The position numbers and the translations under genes were made by a program. A DNA stretch of 64,000 nt from Proteobacteria bacterium DTSAM18 (GTDB lineage Bacteria > Myxococcota_A > UBA796 > GCA-2862545). This document shows, piece after piece, positions 43,901 through 53,854 of the stretch. Every line of letters starts with the position of its first letter. Position 1 is the first letter of the stretch. The stretch lies in assembly GCA_028767165.1 (NCBI GenBank), contig JARACJ010000002.1, forward strand, positions 62,001-126,000. Reading direction: 5' to 3'. The notes under the pieces are model-generated. The model was not told the DNA's origin, searched no databases, and saw only the letters and a program-made list of their open reading frames with translations.

Positions 43901-45643
43901 TCAGAAGCGCCACCGGCTGCGGGTCCAGATCTGCGTGCCCCCGTTCTCCGGGGCCCCGAACTTCGTCCACCGCTTGCCGATCATCGCCAGGGCACCGAGC
44001 TCGAGCGTGAAGCCGTTGCCGAAGTTCCAGGCGAGGGAAGGGAACAGCGACATCGAGAACCCTTCGGCGGTGAACATGTTGAAGTGTGTGGTGACCCGCT
44101 CGCCAGCGCTCTCCTCGTACTGCGTGTAGTCGACCCCGTTCATGTCGAAGATGCCGAACACGCGCAGCAGGCCGCGGTCCGAGGCGAAGCGCAGGTCGAG
44201 GCCCACCACCAGGTAGTCGCCGATGCGGGGGCGCGTGTACTCCCAGGCGCACTTCGTGCCGTCGAACGAGAAGTCGTCGATGTTCAGGCACTCGAAGTAG
44301 GGGGCGTCGTCGACCACCCCGGCGGCGCGGGTGTAGGTGCCCCCGGGGTTGATCCAGTCACCGGCGCCGAACTCGTCCACGAAACCATGGACCCACTGGG
44401 TGTTCATGTACAGGTGGCGGTTGAACGTGTAGTCGAGCCCGAGGGTCCACTTGGCGAAGGGCGTGGAGGGGACCACCACGTTGTCGCCGGCCGGATAGGC
44501 GTACTCGCCATCGCGTCGGTCGATGCCGAAGTCGAGGTCGTCCTGGTACACGACCAGGCGCCGCTCCTCGGGGAACACCACGGCCACCTCTGCGCGGTAG
44601 CCGAGCGGCTTGAAGCTGCGGTGGACCCACCCGAAGGGGTTGATCTCGCCGGCCATGTTGAAGCCGGCCACCTGCATCCTCGGGTACTCGACGATGACGT
44701 CGTTGGGCAGCAGCCCGTTGTAGCAGGCGTTGTCGTCTCCCTCGGGGCGGCTCGGGTCTTCGCAGAACTCACCCTCGACCTGGCTGACGCGGTTGTAGGC
44801 GCCCTGGGGGATGTCGGAGAAGCCGTTGTAGTAGCTCAGGGCGATGTCCTGGTTGCCCAGGGTGGCGCCAACCCGGAAGAAGTACTGCATGTTCGCGGCG
44901 GTGAACGCGGGCAGGTTCACGTCGATGTTCCGGATGACGGTGGGGTAGCCGACGGCCTCCTGACCGAAGGCGGCCTCGGTGGTGAGGTTGGCCCGAAGCT
45001 GGTCGTTCGTGAACGGAAAGCGCTCCACGCTCTGGCCGAGCACCGCGGATGCCGGCACCATGCCCGGCTTGAAGATGGGCACCAGGATGCCCGTGAGCAT
45101 CCAGTTCCAGGCGGGCGAGTAGTCGAGCCGGACCATGAGGTTGCCCAGCTGCTGTCCGAACATCAGCGGGTCTTCGAGGTTGTTGGGCGTGACCGTGTTG
45201 GTGGGGTTGAACATGTCGGCCATGCCGAACATGGCCTTCTGCTGCCCCACACGCAGGTCGAGGCCGGGCACCCCGAACAGATCGTAGCCGTAGGCGTACA
45301 GCTCGTGGGCCTGGATCCAGAACGGGGAGACGGCGGCGTAGTCGCTGAGCTGGTCGAGGCTGAAGACCCGTGGCTTGGCCCGAAAGGTGAGATCGACGTC
45401 GGCCTTCAGCCCGAACTTGCCCAGGCGCACGTTCGCCCACACCTTGCCGGTGAGATCGTTGCGGCTGATGCCGTCGAGCTCGGGGTAGGGCTGGTACCAG
45501 GGCCCGAACTGGGTCTCGGAGGTGCGGAAGCGCAGGTCGTACTGCACGTGCCCCCCCACATCCACCTTCAGCTTGTCGATCTCCTGGGCCGCGGCAGGCA
45601 TGGCCCACCCCAGCCCGAGCAACCACATGGCCTTGTGAAGCAT
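43901..45643 (-). CDS. Outer-membrane beta-barrel protein of the RND/LolA-like operon (DUF1302-like)
   Basis: 580 residues. A signal peptide (MLHKAMWLLGLGWAMPAAAQ) is followed by alternating amphipathic strands to a C-terminal Phe (TRSRWRF), as in porin-like barrels. LKVDVGGHVQYDLRFR, KVWANVRLGKFGLKADVDLTF and LDLRVGQQKAMFGMADMFNP are typical of DUF1302-type barrels that accompany MMPL/LolA genes. It probably forms the outer-membrane exit or receptor for what the RND protein exports. It is the third gene of a three-gene operon (95-nt gap). Confidence 0.8.
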   Translation of the reverse strand: MLHKAMWLLGLGWAMPAAAQEIDKLKVDVGGHVQYDLRFRTSETQFGPWYQPYPELDGISRNDLTGKVWANVRLGKFGLKADVDLTFRAKPRVFSLDQLSDYAAVSPFWIQAHELYAYGYDLFGVPGLDLRVGQQKAMFGMADMFNPTNTVTPNNLEDPLMFGQQLGNLMVRLDYSPAWNWMLTGILVPIFKPGMVPASAVLGQSVERFPFTNDQLRANLTTEAAFGQEAVGYPTVIRNIDVNLPAFTAANMQYFFRVGATLGNQDIALSYYNGFSDIPQGAYNRVSQVEGEFCEDPSRPEGDDNACYNGLLPNDVIVEYPRMQVAGFNMAGEINPFGWVHRSFKPLGYRAEVAVVFPEERRLVVYQDDLDFGIDRRDGEYAYPAGDNVVVPSTPFAKWTLGLDYTFNRHLYMNTQWVHGFVDEFGAGDWINPGGTYTRAAGVVDDAPYFECLNIDDFSFDGTKCAWEYTRPRIGDYLVVGLDLRFASDRGLLRVFGIFDMNGVDYTQYEESAGERVTTHFNMFTAEGFSMSLFPSLAWNFGNGFTLELGALAMIGKRWTKFGAPENGGTQIWTRSRWRF

Positions 45644-45738
45644 CGTCTCGTCGTCTCCGGATGGATCAGGACCCCCAGGAAGCGGTCCCAGGGGTCCAGG
45701 GAAGGGGAGGCCGGGCGTGCCCCGGCATGGTCAGGGGG

Positions 45739-46482
45739 TCACAGCGCGATCTGCAGGGCCCGCGGGGTGAACTGCTCGTCCGGGATGTCGACGTTGAGCT
45801 GGACCTCCACCGGGCGGATCTCCGTCCAGGCATCGCCGCGGCGGTGGTCGGTCATGCGCAGGTAGCTGAACATGCACTGGCTGGCGTCGCAGTTGTACTC
45901 GCCGCGCTCCTCGGTGCGCAGGACCTCGTCTGACGTGCTGCCCATGTACTCCATGCGCATCGGCAGGTACTGATCCTTGCGCACGACCATGCGGATGCGC
46001 GGGAAGGTGAGCTCCTGGCCCGCCTTGGCCGTGAGCAGGACCGTCCACTCGGTGTCGGTCTCGGACTCGATCGCCGCGTCGTACTGGGAGGCGTACTGGG
46101 GCACGCCCATGTCTTGTTGGGTGAGCGTGGTGCCCATGAACCCCTGCTCGGTCATGTGGGAGGCCACCCGTCGGACCTTGCCGAACTCGGGCAGGTAGAC
46201 CCACATCTGGGTGGGCGACAGGGTGAGCGCCCGGGTGCCCTTGAGGTCGCCGGGGGCGAGAAACTCGGTGAAGGTCTTCGTGCCCTTGACCTTGGTGACG
46301 AACTCGATGCTCTGGGGGCTCGAGGTGCCCGCCTTCTGGTTGAGGACCTCGAAGCGGATGACCTGCGATGCGATCTTCTGGGCGCCCGCATCGACACCCG
46401 CGAGGATGTCGGCTCCCTGACCGGCGAAGGCGGGGAGGGCGACCGTGGTCAGCAGACCGGCGAGGAGTGCCTTGAACTTCAT
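45739..46482 (-). CDS. Outer-membrane lipoprotein-sorting (LolA-like) protein
   Basis: 247 residues. An Ala-rich signal peptide (MKFKALLAGLLTTVALPAFA) is followed by a periplasmic lipid-binding fold: IRFEVLNQKAGTSSPQSIEF, FLAPGDLKGTRALTLSPTQM, WVYLPEFGKVRRV and RTEERGEYNCDASQ are typical of the LolA-like/DUF4292 group coupled to MMPL transporters. It would carry a hydrophobic molecule across the periplasm. The ATG overlaps the RND gene stop by four bases (ATGA), so the two proteins are made together. Confidence 0.85.
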   Translation of the reverse strand: MKFKALLAGLLTTVALPAFAGQGADILAGVDAGAQKIASQVIRFEVLNQKAGTSSPQSIEFVTKVKGTKTFTEFLAPGDLKGTRALTLSPTQMWVYLPEFGKVRRVASHMTEQGFMGTTLTQQDMGVPQYASQYDAAIESETDTEWTVLLTAKAGQELTFPRIRMVVRKDQYLPMRMEYMGSTSDEVLRTEERGEYNCDASQCMFSYLRMTDHRRGDAWTEIRPVEVQLNVDIPDEQFTPRALQIAL

Positions 46483-49301
46483 GGGTGGCTCCTGGGGGCT
46501 CGGGCGCGACCCGCATCCGGCGTGGACCGGTAGCGGAGGCGACGCGCGAGCAGGGGAAGGATGATGAAGGTGGACACCGCCGCCACCAGCATCGCGGCGG
46601 CGGTGAGCCGTCCGACGTTGCGCAGGGGGAGGGCGCGTCCGAACGTGAGGACGAAGAACCCCGCCGCGACCATCACCGCGTTGGTCCAGATGGCGTGGGA
46701 GGTCTCCGCGATGGCGTGGGTGATCGATGCGGCCCGATCGCCGGTGCCGGCGTCGTTCCAGGCCGCGAGGAGGTGGACCGAATAGTCGACCCCCGCACCG
46801 ATGATGATGCTGGCGAGCATCGAGGTGCCGATGTCGAGCTGCACCCCGAACGCCCCCATGGCGCCGTAGATGGCGGCCAGCGTGAACAGGGTGGGGCTCA
46901 CCGCCAGCAGGCCCGTGGCGATGGAGCGGTACAGCGCCGCCATGAGCACGAACACGAGCCCCATGGCCAGGGCCAGGGACTTGAACTGGTTGGCGGTGAC
47001 CGAGCGGGACAGGCCCCGGTACAGGACCGGCATGCCAGAGACCTCCCAGCCGATCGAGGGACCTTCCGCCGCCGGAAGGAGCGCCGTGGCGTTGAAGCGG
47101 TCCTGGAGGCGGTCCGACAGCCGGGACTGGAACAGCGGGCCCTGCTCGCCCGCCGGCGGCTCGATGCCCGTGGCGGCCAGCAGGCCCCGCGCAGAGGCGA
47201 GGCCGGCACCCGCACGGCGGATGTCGCGCCAGGGGCCGTCAAGGACCACCTGTAGATCGAGGATCGTGGCGTCGTCCTCCTGCACCCCCAGCGCCCCGGC
47301 CATCACGGAGACCACCTCCGGGTCGTACACGTCAGGCGGCATGGGCGCCAGCGCGTTGGAGAGCGCCACCGCCTGCTCGCCCGTGAGCACCACGAAGGAC
47401 TCCTCCGAGGTGAGGAAGCGATGCAGCCCGGCCTGCACGGTGGCCGGCAGTGCCTCCGGCGCGGGTGCCTGGAGGAAGCCCCGGGCGCGCTCCTCCGCGG
47501 AGGCCGCGTCGACCCCGTAGGAGGCTGCCAGGGCCACGAAGCCCGTGACGAGCTCCCGCAAGGTGCGCTGGCGGACGGCATCGCCCTCGTCGCCCGCCGA
47601 CGCCACCCGGTAGGTGTGCACCGCCTGCTCGGCCACGAGGGTCTCCACGGCCTGCAGGACGGCATCGAGATCGTCGGCATCGTCGGAGTCGATGCGCACC
47701 TGGACGAGGCCGGCCGTGCGCTCGGCGTTGACCAGCTTGGAGACCGACGGATCGCTGTCGAGGAACCGGTAGAGCACCTTGACCTGGCCCGGGGTGTCCG
47801 GGATGCGGCGGGCACCGCTCATGGCCTTGTTCACCAGGGCCACCAGATCCGGCGCGCCGGTGACCTGGGAGACGTGGGGGATGAGCGAGATGGCGTCCTG
47901 GATGCGGGCCACCTCACGCAGGACCTCCGGCGAGGTGAGATCGGCCTGCACCTTCAACAGCAGGAACTGGCTGCCGCCGAAGCGCTCCCGCAGCAGGGTC
48001 TGGGCCTGGTCGGGCCCGCTGCCCTCCTCGAAGAAGGCCGACAGGTCCATGCGGGCGTCGACGCGCCCCACGAGGCCGACGGCCACCGCGAACACCGCCA
48101 GCAGGGCCACACGCCCGGCCTTGCGATGGCGCAGCAGCCCCTGCGCGAAGGTGGTCATGGCGCGGGTGGCCGTGCCCTCGGATGCACTGCGTGGCCTGCC
48201 GGGAAACAGAGACAGGAAGGCCGGCACGAACAGCAGGGATGCCAGCAGCGCCACGAAGATGCCCAGTGCGGTGAACAGCCCGAAGGTCTGCATGGGCTCG
48301 ATGTCCATCGCCACGAAGCTGAGCAGCCCCGCCACCGTGGTGAGCCCGGCCGCCAGCACCGTGGTGCCCGTGCCCTTCAGCGTGGCCACGACGGCCTCCG
48401 GACCGGGCCCGAGGGCCGCAGCGTGCCGGTGGTAGTGGCTGAGCACGTGGATGGCGTAGGCGGAGCCCACGGCGAACAGGATGACCGGCATGGAGCCGAG
48501 GACCACGTTGAAGTCGACGCCGAGCACCGCCATGGCCGCCCGGGCCACCACGATGCCGAGCGTGGTGGCGCCGAGCCCGAGGACCGTTCCCACCGGGTCG
48601 CGGAACGCGAGCATCATGATGACGACGATCACCACCATGGCGATGGGTGTGAGCGCCTTCATGTCGGCCTGGGTGGTCTCGTAGATCCAGGTGCCGATGA
48701 ACGGCCCACCGCCGTAGACCACCTGTTCGGCGCGGAAGTGTCGCTCCATCACCTGACGGATGCCTTCGGCCACCGGCGCGGGCTGGGTTCCGGGCTCCAG
48801 GAAGGCCAGCACCAGCGCGGCATCGCCCTCCGCCGACACGAGGTTGCCCACCACCTGATCCCGGCTGAGGACCTGTGCCCGCAAGGCGGAGGCCTGCTCC
48901 GCGTTTGCGGGGATGGTCTCCACCAGCCTGGACGTGATGATGCCGCCGGTGACCGGGTCGTCGCGGAAGTCGGGCACGCTGGTCATCGACAGGACGTGCT
49001 CGAGCCCGGGAACCCCCGCCAGCTCGCGGGTGGCCTCCGCCAGGGGCCTGAGGACCTCCGCCTGGAACACATCGGGCGCCGTGACCGCGATCATGGCGAC
49101 GTCGGTGCCGCCGAACTCCTCGTTGATGATGCGGAAGGCCGCGATGTCGGGGTCGGTCTTCGGCAGGAAGGCGAGCAGATCATCATCCTGCTCCACCGTG
49201 CCCGACAGCCCCACCGAGACACCGGCGACCACCAGCGTGAAGACCACGACGAACCACGCCACGGGCCTTCGAACGAGCCACCGCGCCAACACCTCGACCA
49301 C
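46479..49301 (-). CDS. RND-superfamily exporter (MMPL type)
   Basis: 940 residues in the two-halves layout of RND/MMPL proteins: TM1 (WFVVVFTLVVAGVSVGL), a large periplasmic loop (~45-250), a five-helix bundle with a proton-relay-type GSAYAIHVLSHYHRH segment, then a repeat with a second loop (~440-740) and a second helix bundle containing GAGVDYSVHLLAAWNDA. Such transporters move lipids or hydrophobic compounds to the outer membrane with proton energy. The GTG start follows GGGGGG at 5 nt. The LolA-like and barrel genes downstream make a complete inner-membrane/periplasm/outer-membrane route. Confidence 0.9.
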   Translation of the reverse strand: MVEVLARWLVRRPVAWFVVVFTLVVAGVSVGLSGTVEQDDDLLAFLPKTDPDIAAFRIINEEFGGTDVAMIAVTAPDVFQAEVLRPLAEATRELAGVPGLEHVLSMTSVPDFRDDPVTGGIITSRLVETIPANAEQASALRAQVLSRDQVVGNLVSAEGDAALVLAFLEPGTQPAPVAEGIRQVMERHFRAEQVVYGGGPFIGTWIYETTQADMKALTPIAMVVIVVIMMLAFRDPVGTVLGLGATTLGIVVARAAMAVLGVDFNVVLGSMPVILFAVGSAYAIHVLSHYHRHAAALGPGPEAVVATLKGTGTTVLAAGLTTVAGLLSFVAMDIEPMQTFGLFTALGIFVALLASLLFVPAFLSLFPGRPRSASEGTATRAMTTFAQGLLRHRKAGRVALLAVFAVAVGLVGRVDARMDLSAFFEEGSGPDQAQTLLRERFGGSQFLLLKVQADLTSPEVLREVARIQDAISLIPHVSQVTGAPDLVALVNKAMSGARRIPDTPGQVKVLYRFLDSDPSVSKLVNAERTAGLVQVRIDSDDADDLDAVLQAVETLVAEQAVHTYRVASAGDEGDAVRQRTLRELVTGFVALAASYGVDAASAEERARGFLQAPAPEALPATVQAGLHRFLTSEESFVVLTGEQAVALSNALAPMPPDVYDPEVVSVMAGALGVQEDDATILDLQVVLDGPWRDIRRAGAGLASARGLLAATGIEPPAGEQGPLFQSRLSDRLQDRFNATALLPAAEGPSIGWEVSGMPVLYRGLSRSVTANQFKSLALAMGLVFVLMAALYRSIATGLLAVSPTLFTLAAIYGAMGAFGVQLDIGTSMLASIIIGAGVDYSVHLLAAWNDAGTGDRAASITHAIAETSHAIWTNAVMVAAGFFVLTFGRALPLRNVGRLTAAAMLVAAVSTFIILPLLARRLRYRSTPDAGRARAPRSHP

Positions 49302-49554
49302 GATTCCCCCCTTCGCTACCGATGAAGGGGCGGATTGTACGAAGTTCCTCGGCCGATGGGGAGGTCACGGTTCGACCTGGATCATGCGGCTCCCCTGTGA
49401 TCTCCCCACGCCCGACACACGACCCCTCCCTGGAGCCGTCAGGATGCCATTTTGCGATCCCTGATCTTCCTGGCGCCCGCCGAACGGCAGATCCCTGCAT
49501 CCCCAGCGCGCTACCGACCCAGGACGTCCGCTTCGGGGCGAAGGCCCCATCCGA

Positions 49555-50673
49555 TCAGCGCTCCGGCGGCTCGAACGGCATGCCGAAGGGCACCTGGCCG
49601 ACCTGCCCCCGCCACCGAAGCCAGTGGTCGACCGCCACGAGCGCCGCCATGGCCTGCACGATGGGCACCGCCCGCGGCAGCACGCAGGGATCGTGCCGTC
49701 CCTTGGGCTTGATGGTGGTGGCTTCGTTGCGACGGTCGACCGTGGCCTGCTCGGAGAAGATGGTGGCCACGGGCTTGAACGCCACGCTCATGGTCACGGG
49801 CATTCCGTTGGAGATGCCCCCCTGGATGCCGCCGGAGCGGTTGGTGGGGGTGCGGGCCATGCCGTCACCGGGCTCGAACACGTCGTTGTGGGCAGAGCCG
49901 CGCAGGTACGTGCCCGAAAAGCCGGAGCCCACCTCGAAGCCCTTGGCCGCGGGCAGCGAGACCATGGCCTTGGCCAGGTCGGCGTCGAGCTTGTCGAACA
50001 CCGGCGCACCGAGACCGGCCGGCAGACCGCGGATCACGCACCGCACGACCCCACCCACCGTGTCACCGTCGCGACGGGCGGCGTCGATGACCTCGACCAT
50101 GCGCGCCGCGGCGTCGGGATCGGGGCAGCGCACCTCGTGGGCGTCGACCTGTGCCTCGGTGACCCTCTCGGGGTCGACGCTCGCCTGCACATCGGCCACC
50201 CGATCGACCCAGGCCACCACCTCGACCGGTCCGAGCGAGGCGAGCACCTGCTGGGCGATCGCGCCCCCCACCACACGGCTGGCGGTCTCGCGGGCCGATG
50301 CGCGGCCTCCCCCGGCCCAGGCCCGCAGGCCGTAGCGGGCCTCGTAGGTGTAGTCGGCGTGGGACGGACGGTATGTCTCGGCGAAGTCCGCGTACGCGGC
50401 CCGGTGGGCGTCCTTGTTGGGGATCATGAAGCCGATGGCCGTGCCGAGGGTGCGCCCATCGAACAGCCCGGAGAGCAGCTGCACCTGATCGGGCTCCTTG
50501 CGCGCCGAGGTGAGGCGGGACTGCCCCGGACGGCGACGGTCGAGCTGGTGCTGGATGCCCGGCACATCGAGGACGAGCCCCGGCGGGCATCCCTCGATCA
50601 CACCCCCGAGACCACCACCATGGCTCTCGCCGAAGGTGGTGAGCCGGAACAGCCGTCCGAATCCATCTGACAT
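49555..50673 (-). CDS. aroC: Chorismate synthase
   Basis: 372 residues, standard length. [20 protein letters not shown] and GCPPGL at the start, [52 protein letters not shown] and [19 protein letters not shown] are the AroC signatures. With reduced FMN it converts EPSP to chorismate, the last shikimate-pathway step. The protein ends about 20 residues after a [16 protein letters not shown] signature. It is not part of an aro operon here. A GGGGC/GCCCC hairpin lies just downstream, near 49536. Confidence 0.96.
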   Translation of the reverse strand: MSDGFGRLFRLTTFGESHGGGLGGVIEGCPPGLVLDVPGIQHQLDRRRPGQSRLTSARKEPDQVQLLSGLFDGRTLGTAIGFMIPNKDAHRAAYADFAETYRPSHADYTYEARYGLRAWAGGGRASARETASRVVGGAIAQQVLASLGPVEVVAWVDRVADVQASVDPERVTEAQVDAHEVRCPDPDAAARMVEVIDAARRDGDTVGGVVRCVIRGLPAGLGAPVFDKLDADLAKAMVSLPAAKGFEVGSGFSGTYLRGSAHNDVFEPGDGMARTPTNRSGGIQGGISNGMPVTMSVAFKPVATIFSEQATVDRRNEATTIKPKGRHDPCVLPRAVPIVQAMAALVAVDHWLRWRGQVGQVPFGMPFEPPER

Positions 50674-50748
50674 GTCGCCCCCAGGACGTTCACGATACCG
50701 CGATGGGATACCATCGGTGGCCACCATCCCGCATCCCTCGGAGACACC

Positions 50749-51360
50749 ATGTCCGACAGCCTCACCAGCGCCACCGACATCCTGTACTTCTGGTTCGGAG
50801 ACCTCGACGCCGACGGCATGGCCGACGAGGCCCACAGCAGCCAGTGGTGGCAGAAGAGCGAGGCCTTCGACACCCTCATCCGGGAGCGGTTCGCCCGCCT
50901 GCACGACCGCGCCGTGCTCGGGCACCTCGACCACTGGACCCACACCCCGGACGGTCGGCTCGCGTTCGTGATCCTGCTCGATCAGTTCTCCCGCAACATG
51001 TTCCGCGACACGCCCCAGATGTATGCCGCCGATCCCCTCGCCCTCACCGTGGCCAAGGAAGGCATCGAGCAGCGCGTCGACATCCAGCTGCCCTTCCACC
51101 ACCGGGTGTTCCTGTACATGCCGCTGATGCACGCCGAGAACCTGGAGACCCAGAACCGCTGCGTGGAACTCTTCGAACGGCTCGCGGAACAATCCCGGGG
51201 CCGCGCCGCGGAGGCGGCACGTGGCAACCTCGACTTCGCCATCGCCCACCGCGACATCGTGGCCCGCTTCGGCCGCTTCCCCCACCGCAACGAGATCCTC
51301 GGTCGGGAGAGCACCCCGGAGGAGAAGGCCTTCCTCGAGCAGCCCGGCAGCTCCTTCTGA
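50749..51360 (+). CDS. DUF924 family protein
   Basis: 203 residues. The signature [13 protein letters not shown] near the N-terminus, [43 protein letters not shown] and [21 protein letters not shown] are diagnostic for DUF924, an all-helical family with no proven function, often compared with tetratricopeptide folds. Cytosolic. It diverges from aroC with a 75-bp gap. Confidence 0.9.
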   Translation: MSDSLTSATDILYFWFGDLDADGMADEAHSSQWWQKSEAFDTLIRERFARLHDRAVLGHLDHWTHTPDGRLAFVILLDQFSRNMFRDTPQMYAADPLALTVAKEGIEQRVDIQLPFHHRVFLYMPLMHAENLETQNRCVELFERLAEQSRGRAAEAARGNLDFAIAHRDIVARFGRFPHRNEILGRESTPEEKAFLEQPGSSF

Positions 51361-51364
51361 GGCG

Positions 51365-51937
51365 CTACTTCTTCTTCTTCCGCTCGGCCCGCTCCGCCCT
51401 CTCCGCGAGCTCCTCGAGCTTCGGATCGAAGACCTCGAGCTCGTAGGTGTGGGCGATCTCCCCGTTGATCCAGATCTCGCCCCGCCACTCACCCGCAAAG
51501 GGGGGCTTCAGCTCGGTCTCGAAGCCCGACGGCGTGGGCGTCTGCACACACTCCTCCCCGTCGTACCAGACCCGGTACTCGTGGCGGATGACCCGATCGC
51601 CATAGGCATGCCGCGGCTCCGACTGCTTCATGCAGGTGTTCCGCTCCATCCGGGCGTAGGACAACGCCACCGGTTCGAGCAGGGGTGCCCGGGCGAGTGC
51701 CAGCTTCACGGCGCCCTCCTGGGGCACGGCCTCATCCAGGGAGAAGCTGCCCGCCTCCGGCGCCGGCGGAGGCGGACGCTGGGGTCGATCCTCCTTGGGC
51801 GTCACGGTCGGTGCCCCGAGCACCGGTTGCGGCGCCGAGGGTCCACGTGCCTCCGGATCGTCGCCCTCGGCCGCCATGGCCATGTAGGCGTACCCCATCA
51901 CCGCGCCTGTCAGTCCGATCAGTGCCCAGCGCCACAT
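51365..51937 (-). CDS. Membrane-anchored periplasmic protein of unknown function
   Basis: 190 residues. The N-terminal helix ([19 protein letters not shown]) is an anchor or uncleaved signal. A Pro-rich linker ([14 protein letters not shown]) precedes a C-terminal beta domain (~90-175) with two Cys ([15 protein letters not shown]) ending in [20 protein letters not shown]. The very C-terminus is a charged [13 protein letters not shown] tail. SD AGGGAGACACC precedes the ATG. It ends 5 nt from the DUF924 gene. Not recognised. Confidence 0.65.
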   Translation of the reverse strand: MWRWALIGLTGAVMGYAYMAMAAEGDDPEARGPSAPQPVLGAPTVTPKEDRPQRPPPPAPEAGSFSLDEAVPQEGAVKLALARAPLLEPVALSYARMERNTCMKQSEPRHAYGDRVIRHEYRVWYDGEECVQTPTPSGFETELKPPFAGEWRGEIWINGEIAHTYELEVFDPKLEELAERAERAERKKKK

Positions 51938-52156
51938 GGTGTCTCCCTGGTCGCAAAGGTGCTGGGAGCCTTCACGACACAAGGGCGCAGATCACCCATG
52001 CGGGACTGGACGGAGCCCACCTGTCCTGGACCGCGAACAGCGTGCCACCTGGGGCATTCATGGGAAGAAATCCGCCCTCCAGGCGAAATCTCGATCACGT
52101 CAAGGAAGTATCAAGCCCAAAGCAGGCGTTGTCCGCCGTGGATCCGGAGTGCGCGT

Positions 52157-52172
52157 TTTCCGGTACCGGAAA
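52157..52172. promoter_or_regulatory. Perfect 16-bp palindrome
   Basis: TTTCCGGTACCGGAAA lies in the 501-bp gap before the first YD-motif lipoprotein cassette, 117 nt upstream of the micro-ORF. It could be an operator for a dimeric regulator. No partner regulator gene is nearby. Confidence 0.35.
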
Positions 52173-52246
52173 GCTGTGGCGGATCCGTCAAGTCGACGTC
52201 TAGTCTGCCCCCATCGCCGACTGCAACACCCCAGCGGCGAGCACGT

Positions 52247-52332
52247 TCCACACCGCTGCTCGGGGAGAGAATCATGATCCAGATCGCACACCACCAGTCC
52301 GCTGACGAGACGTCGTATGTTCGCCTGGCAGG
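52247..52332 (+). repeat. 86-bp conserved cassette border (copy 1)
   Basis: It matches 54081-54166 at 79 of 86 positions. It starts at TCCACACCGCTGC, contains a ribosome-site-like GGGGAGAG and a micro-ORF, and lies upstream of the first YD-motif lipoprotein gene. Sequence on either side is not conserved. Confidence 0.85.
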
Positions 52333-52342
52333 CGGCGTCTGA
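52274..52342 (+). CDS. 22-residue micro-ORF upstream of YD-motif lipoprotein
   Basis: ATG preceded by GGGGAGAGAATC. It encodes MIQIAHHQSADETSYV followed by RLAGGV. The copy at 54108 encodes MIQIAHRQSADETSYV. The peptide is conserved because the DNA block is, so coding cannot be proved. It could be a leader peptide for the lipoprotein gene 96 nt downstream, or an incidental frame in a repeat derived from the opposite-strand gene. Confidence 0.35.
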   Translation: MIQIAHHQSADETSYVRLAGGV

Positions 52343-52438
52343 CGCACTCCCCTCTTCTCGCATCCATGGGCTTCCTCGTGTCGGCTCCGGGAGGTCCGCG
52401 CACACTCAGTCCGAGCCGGCGCCTCCTGGAACGAACCC

Positions 52439-53833
52439 ATGCGAACGTCCCTCCTCCTCACCCTGATGCTCTCGGCATGCGCCACGCAGGACGCAGATCA
52501 GGCGACCGACACCGCAGACACCGGCACCGTCACGGTACCGAGCACCGCTCCCTGGACCACGGACCGTCGCTTTCCGACGCCCTGTTCCGTGTGGGCGATC
52601 GGGGTGGAGGATCGGGAACGCTACCTCTCGTCGTCCGAACCGCACCTGCTGATGCAGGCCGACATCGACGACAACGGCTACCCCAGCCGTTGGTTCCAGC
52701 CGATCGACAGCAACCCCTACCTCGACCTGCCGGAAGACAACGAGTCCTTCTTCGAGGTCGACGCCCAGGGTCGTCTGCTCTCCGTGACGTACACGAAGCG
52801 TACGTGGGGCTCGGACGGGACGCCGCTCCCCCTCGAGACCACCACAGAACACACCTACGAGGGCGAAGGTCTCCTTCCCGTCCGGATCGTGTCCGACAGC
52901 TCGGTGTCGGGCGAGGACATCCTCCACGAGGATCACCGGTTCACCTGGAACGGCGAGGATCTCGTCGAGCATGCATACGAGTTCACGTACCAGATGCCGG
53001 GTGACCCGGATGGCCCGACCACGCAGATCGCCACCGAGACATGGCACCGCGACGATCAGGGCAGGATGATCCAGCAGATCCTCGACACCGAGGCAGGCCA
53101 GCGCCTGTACGACCTCACCTGGGACGCCTCCGGTCAGCTCGTCGCGATCCTGGAACAGGTCGGCCCGAGCGGTGAAGAGACATCCACGTTCGACGAGGTG
53201 TTCCGCGTCGAGCTGCAGCACGAAGGCCTGGACATCCAGGAGTATGAGGCCCACAGCGGTGATGACATCCCGGACCAGCCGGGTCGGATCTGGCACACCA
53301 ACGACGAGGGCAGGCTCGTCGGCTACACGGTCGATGGCTTCGAGGGACCCGTTCGGGCCGACCTCGAACCGGTTCCCGACCTCGACGGCGCACCCGGCTA
53401 CATCATGCCCTTCGGCCCGGCACAAGGCGTGCCCGAGGGGTTCGCCACTCGCTACTGGTACCAGGGCGCACTGCCCGAGCCGCCTGCCCCCGGCCACGCC
53501 AGGTTTCCGACGGCCTGGTCCCTCGCGGCGACGCCCTACGGCCGGGAGCACCTGAACCTGCAGCCCCGCGCCACGTTCGATGCCGGCGTTCCCTTCCTGC
53601 AGATGACGAACGAACGGCCCGGACTCAAGCGCATCCAGTACTGGTCATCCCGGAGTGAGGCCCACGAGGACGTCCGCCGCTTCCGCCACGACGAGGCCGG
53701 CAACCTCACCCAGGTGTGGGACTACGAGGAGGGCAACCTGATCCGCGTCACCCACTTCGACTACGCCTGCTACGACGGCATGCTGGCGGAGATGCCGGCT
53801 CGGCTCCAGGACATGCCGTTCGAGCTGCCCTGA
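52439..53833 (+). CDS. YD-motif lipoprotein, cassette 1
   Basis: 464 residues. MRTSLLLTLMLSAC is a lipoprotein leader, then the spacer TQDADQATDTADTG. The mature part has RHS/YD-like strand pairs: FFEVDAQGRLLSVTYTK, WHRDDQGRMIQQILD, WDASGQLVAILEQ and FRHDEAGNLTQVWDYE. It ends in HFDYACYDGMLAEMPARLQD. It is paralogous to the gene in the next cassette: both have the N-terminal (R)RFPTPC motif and the C-terminal DY.CY...EMP.RL.D.PF motif, but the middle parts differ widely. Probably a surface protein of unknown role. Confidence 0.78.
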   Translation: MRTSLLLTLMLSACATQDADQATDTADTGTVTVPSTAPWTTDRRFPTPCSVWAIGVEDRERYLSSSEPHLLMQADIDDNGYPSRWFQPIDSNPYLDLPEDNESFFEVDAQGRLLSVTYTKRTWGSDGTPLPLETTTEHTYEGEGLLPVRIVSDSSVSGEDILHEDHRFTWNGEDLVEHAYEFTYQMPGDPDGPTTQIATETWHRDDQGRMIQQILDTEAGQRLYDLTWDASGQLVAILEQVGPSGEETSTFDEVFRVELQHEGLDIQEYEAHSGDDIPDQPGRIWHTNDEGRLVGYTVDGFEGPVRADLEPVPDLDGAPGYIMPFGPAQGVPEGFATRYWYQGALPEPPAPGHARFPTAWSLAATPYGREHLNLQPRATFDAGVPFLQMTNERPGLKRIQYWSSRSEAHEDVRRFRHDEAGNLTQVWDYEEGNLIRVTHFDYACYDGMLAEMPARLQDMPFELP

Positions 53834-53854
53834 GTCCTGGGTCCATTCCAAAGG

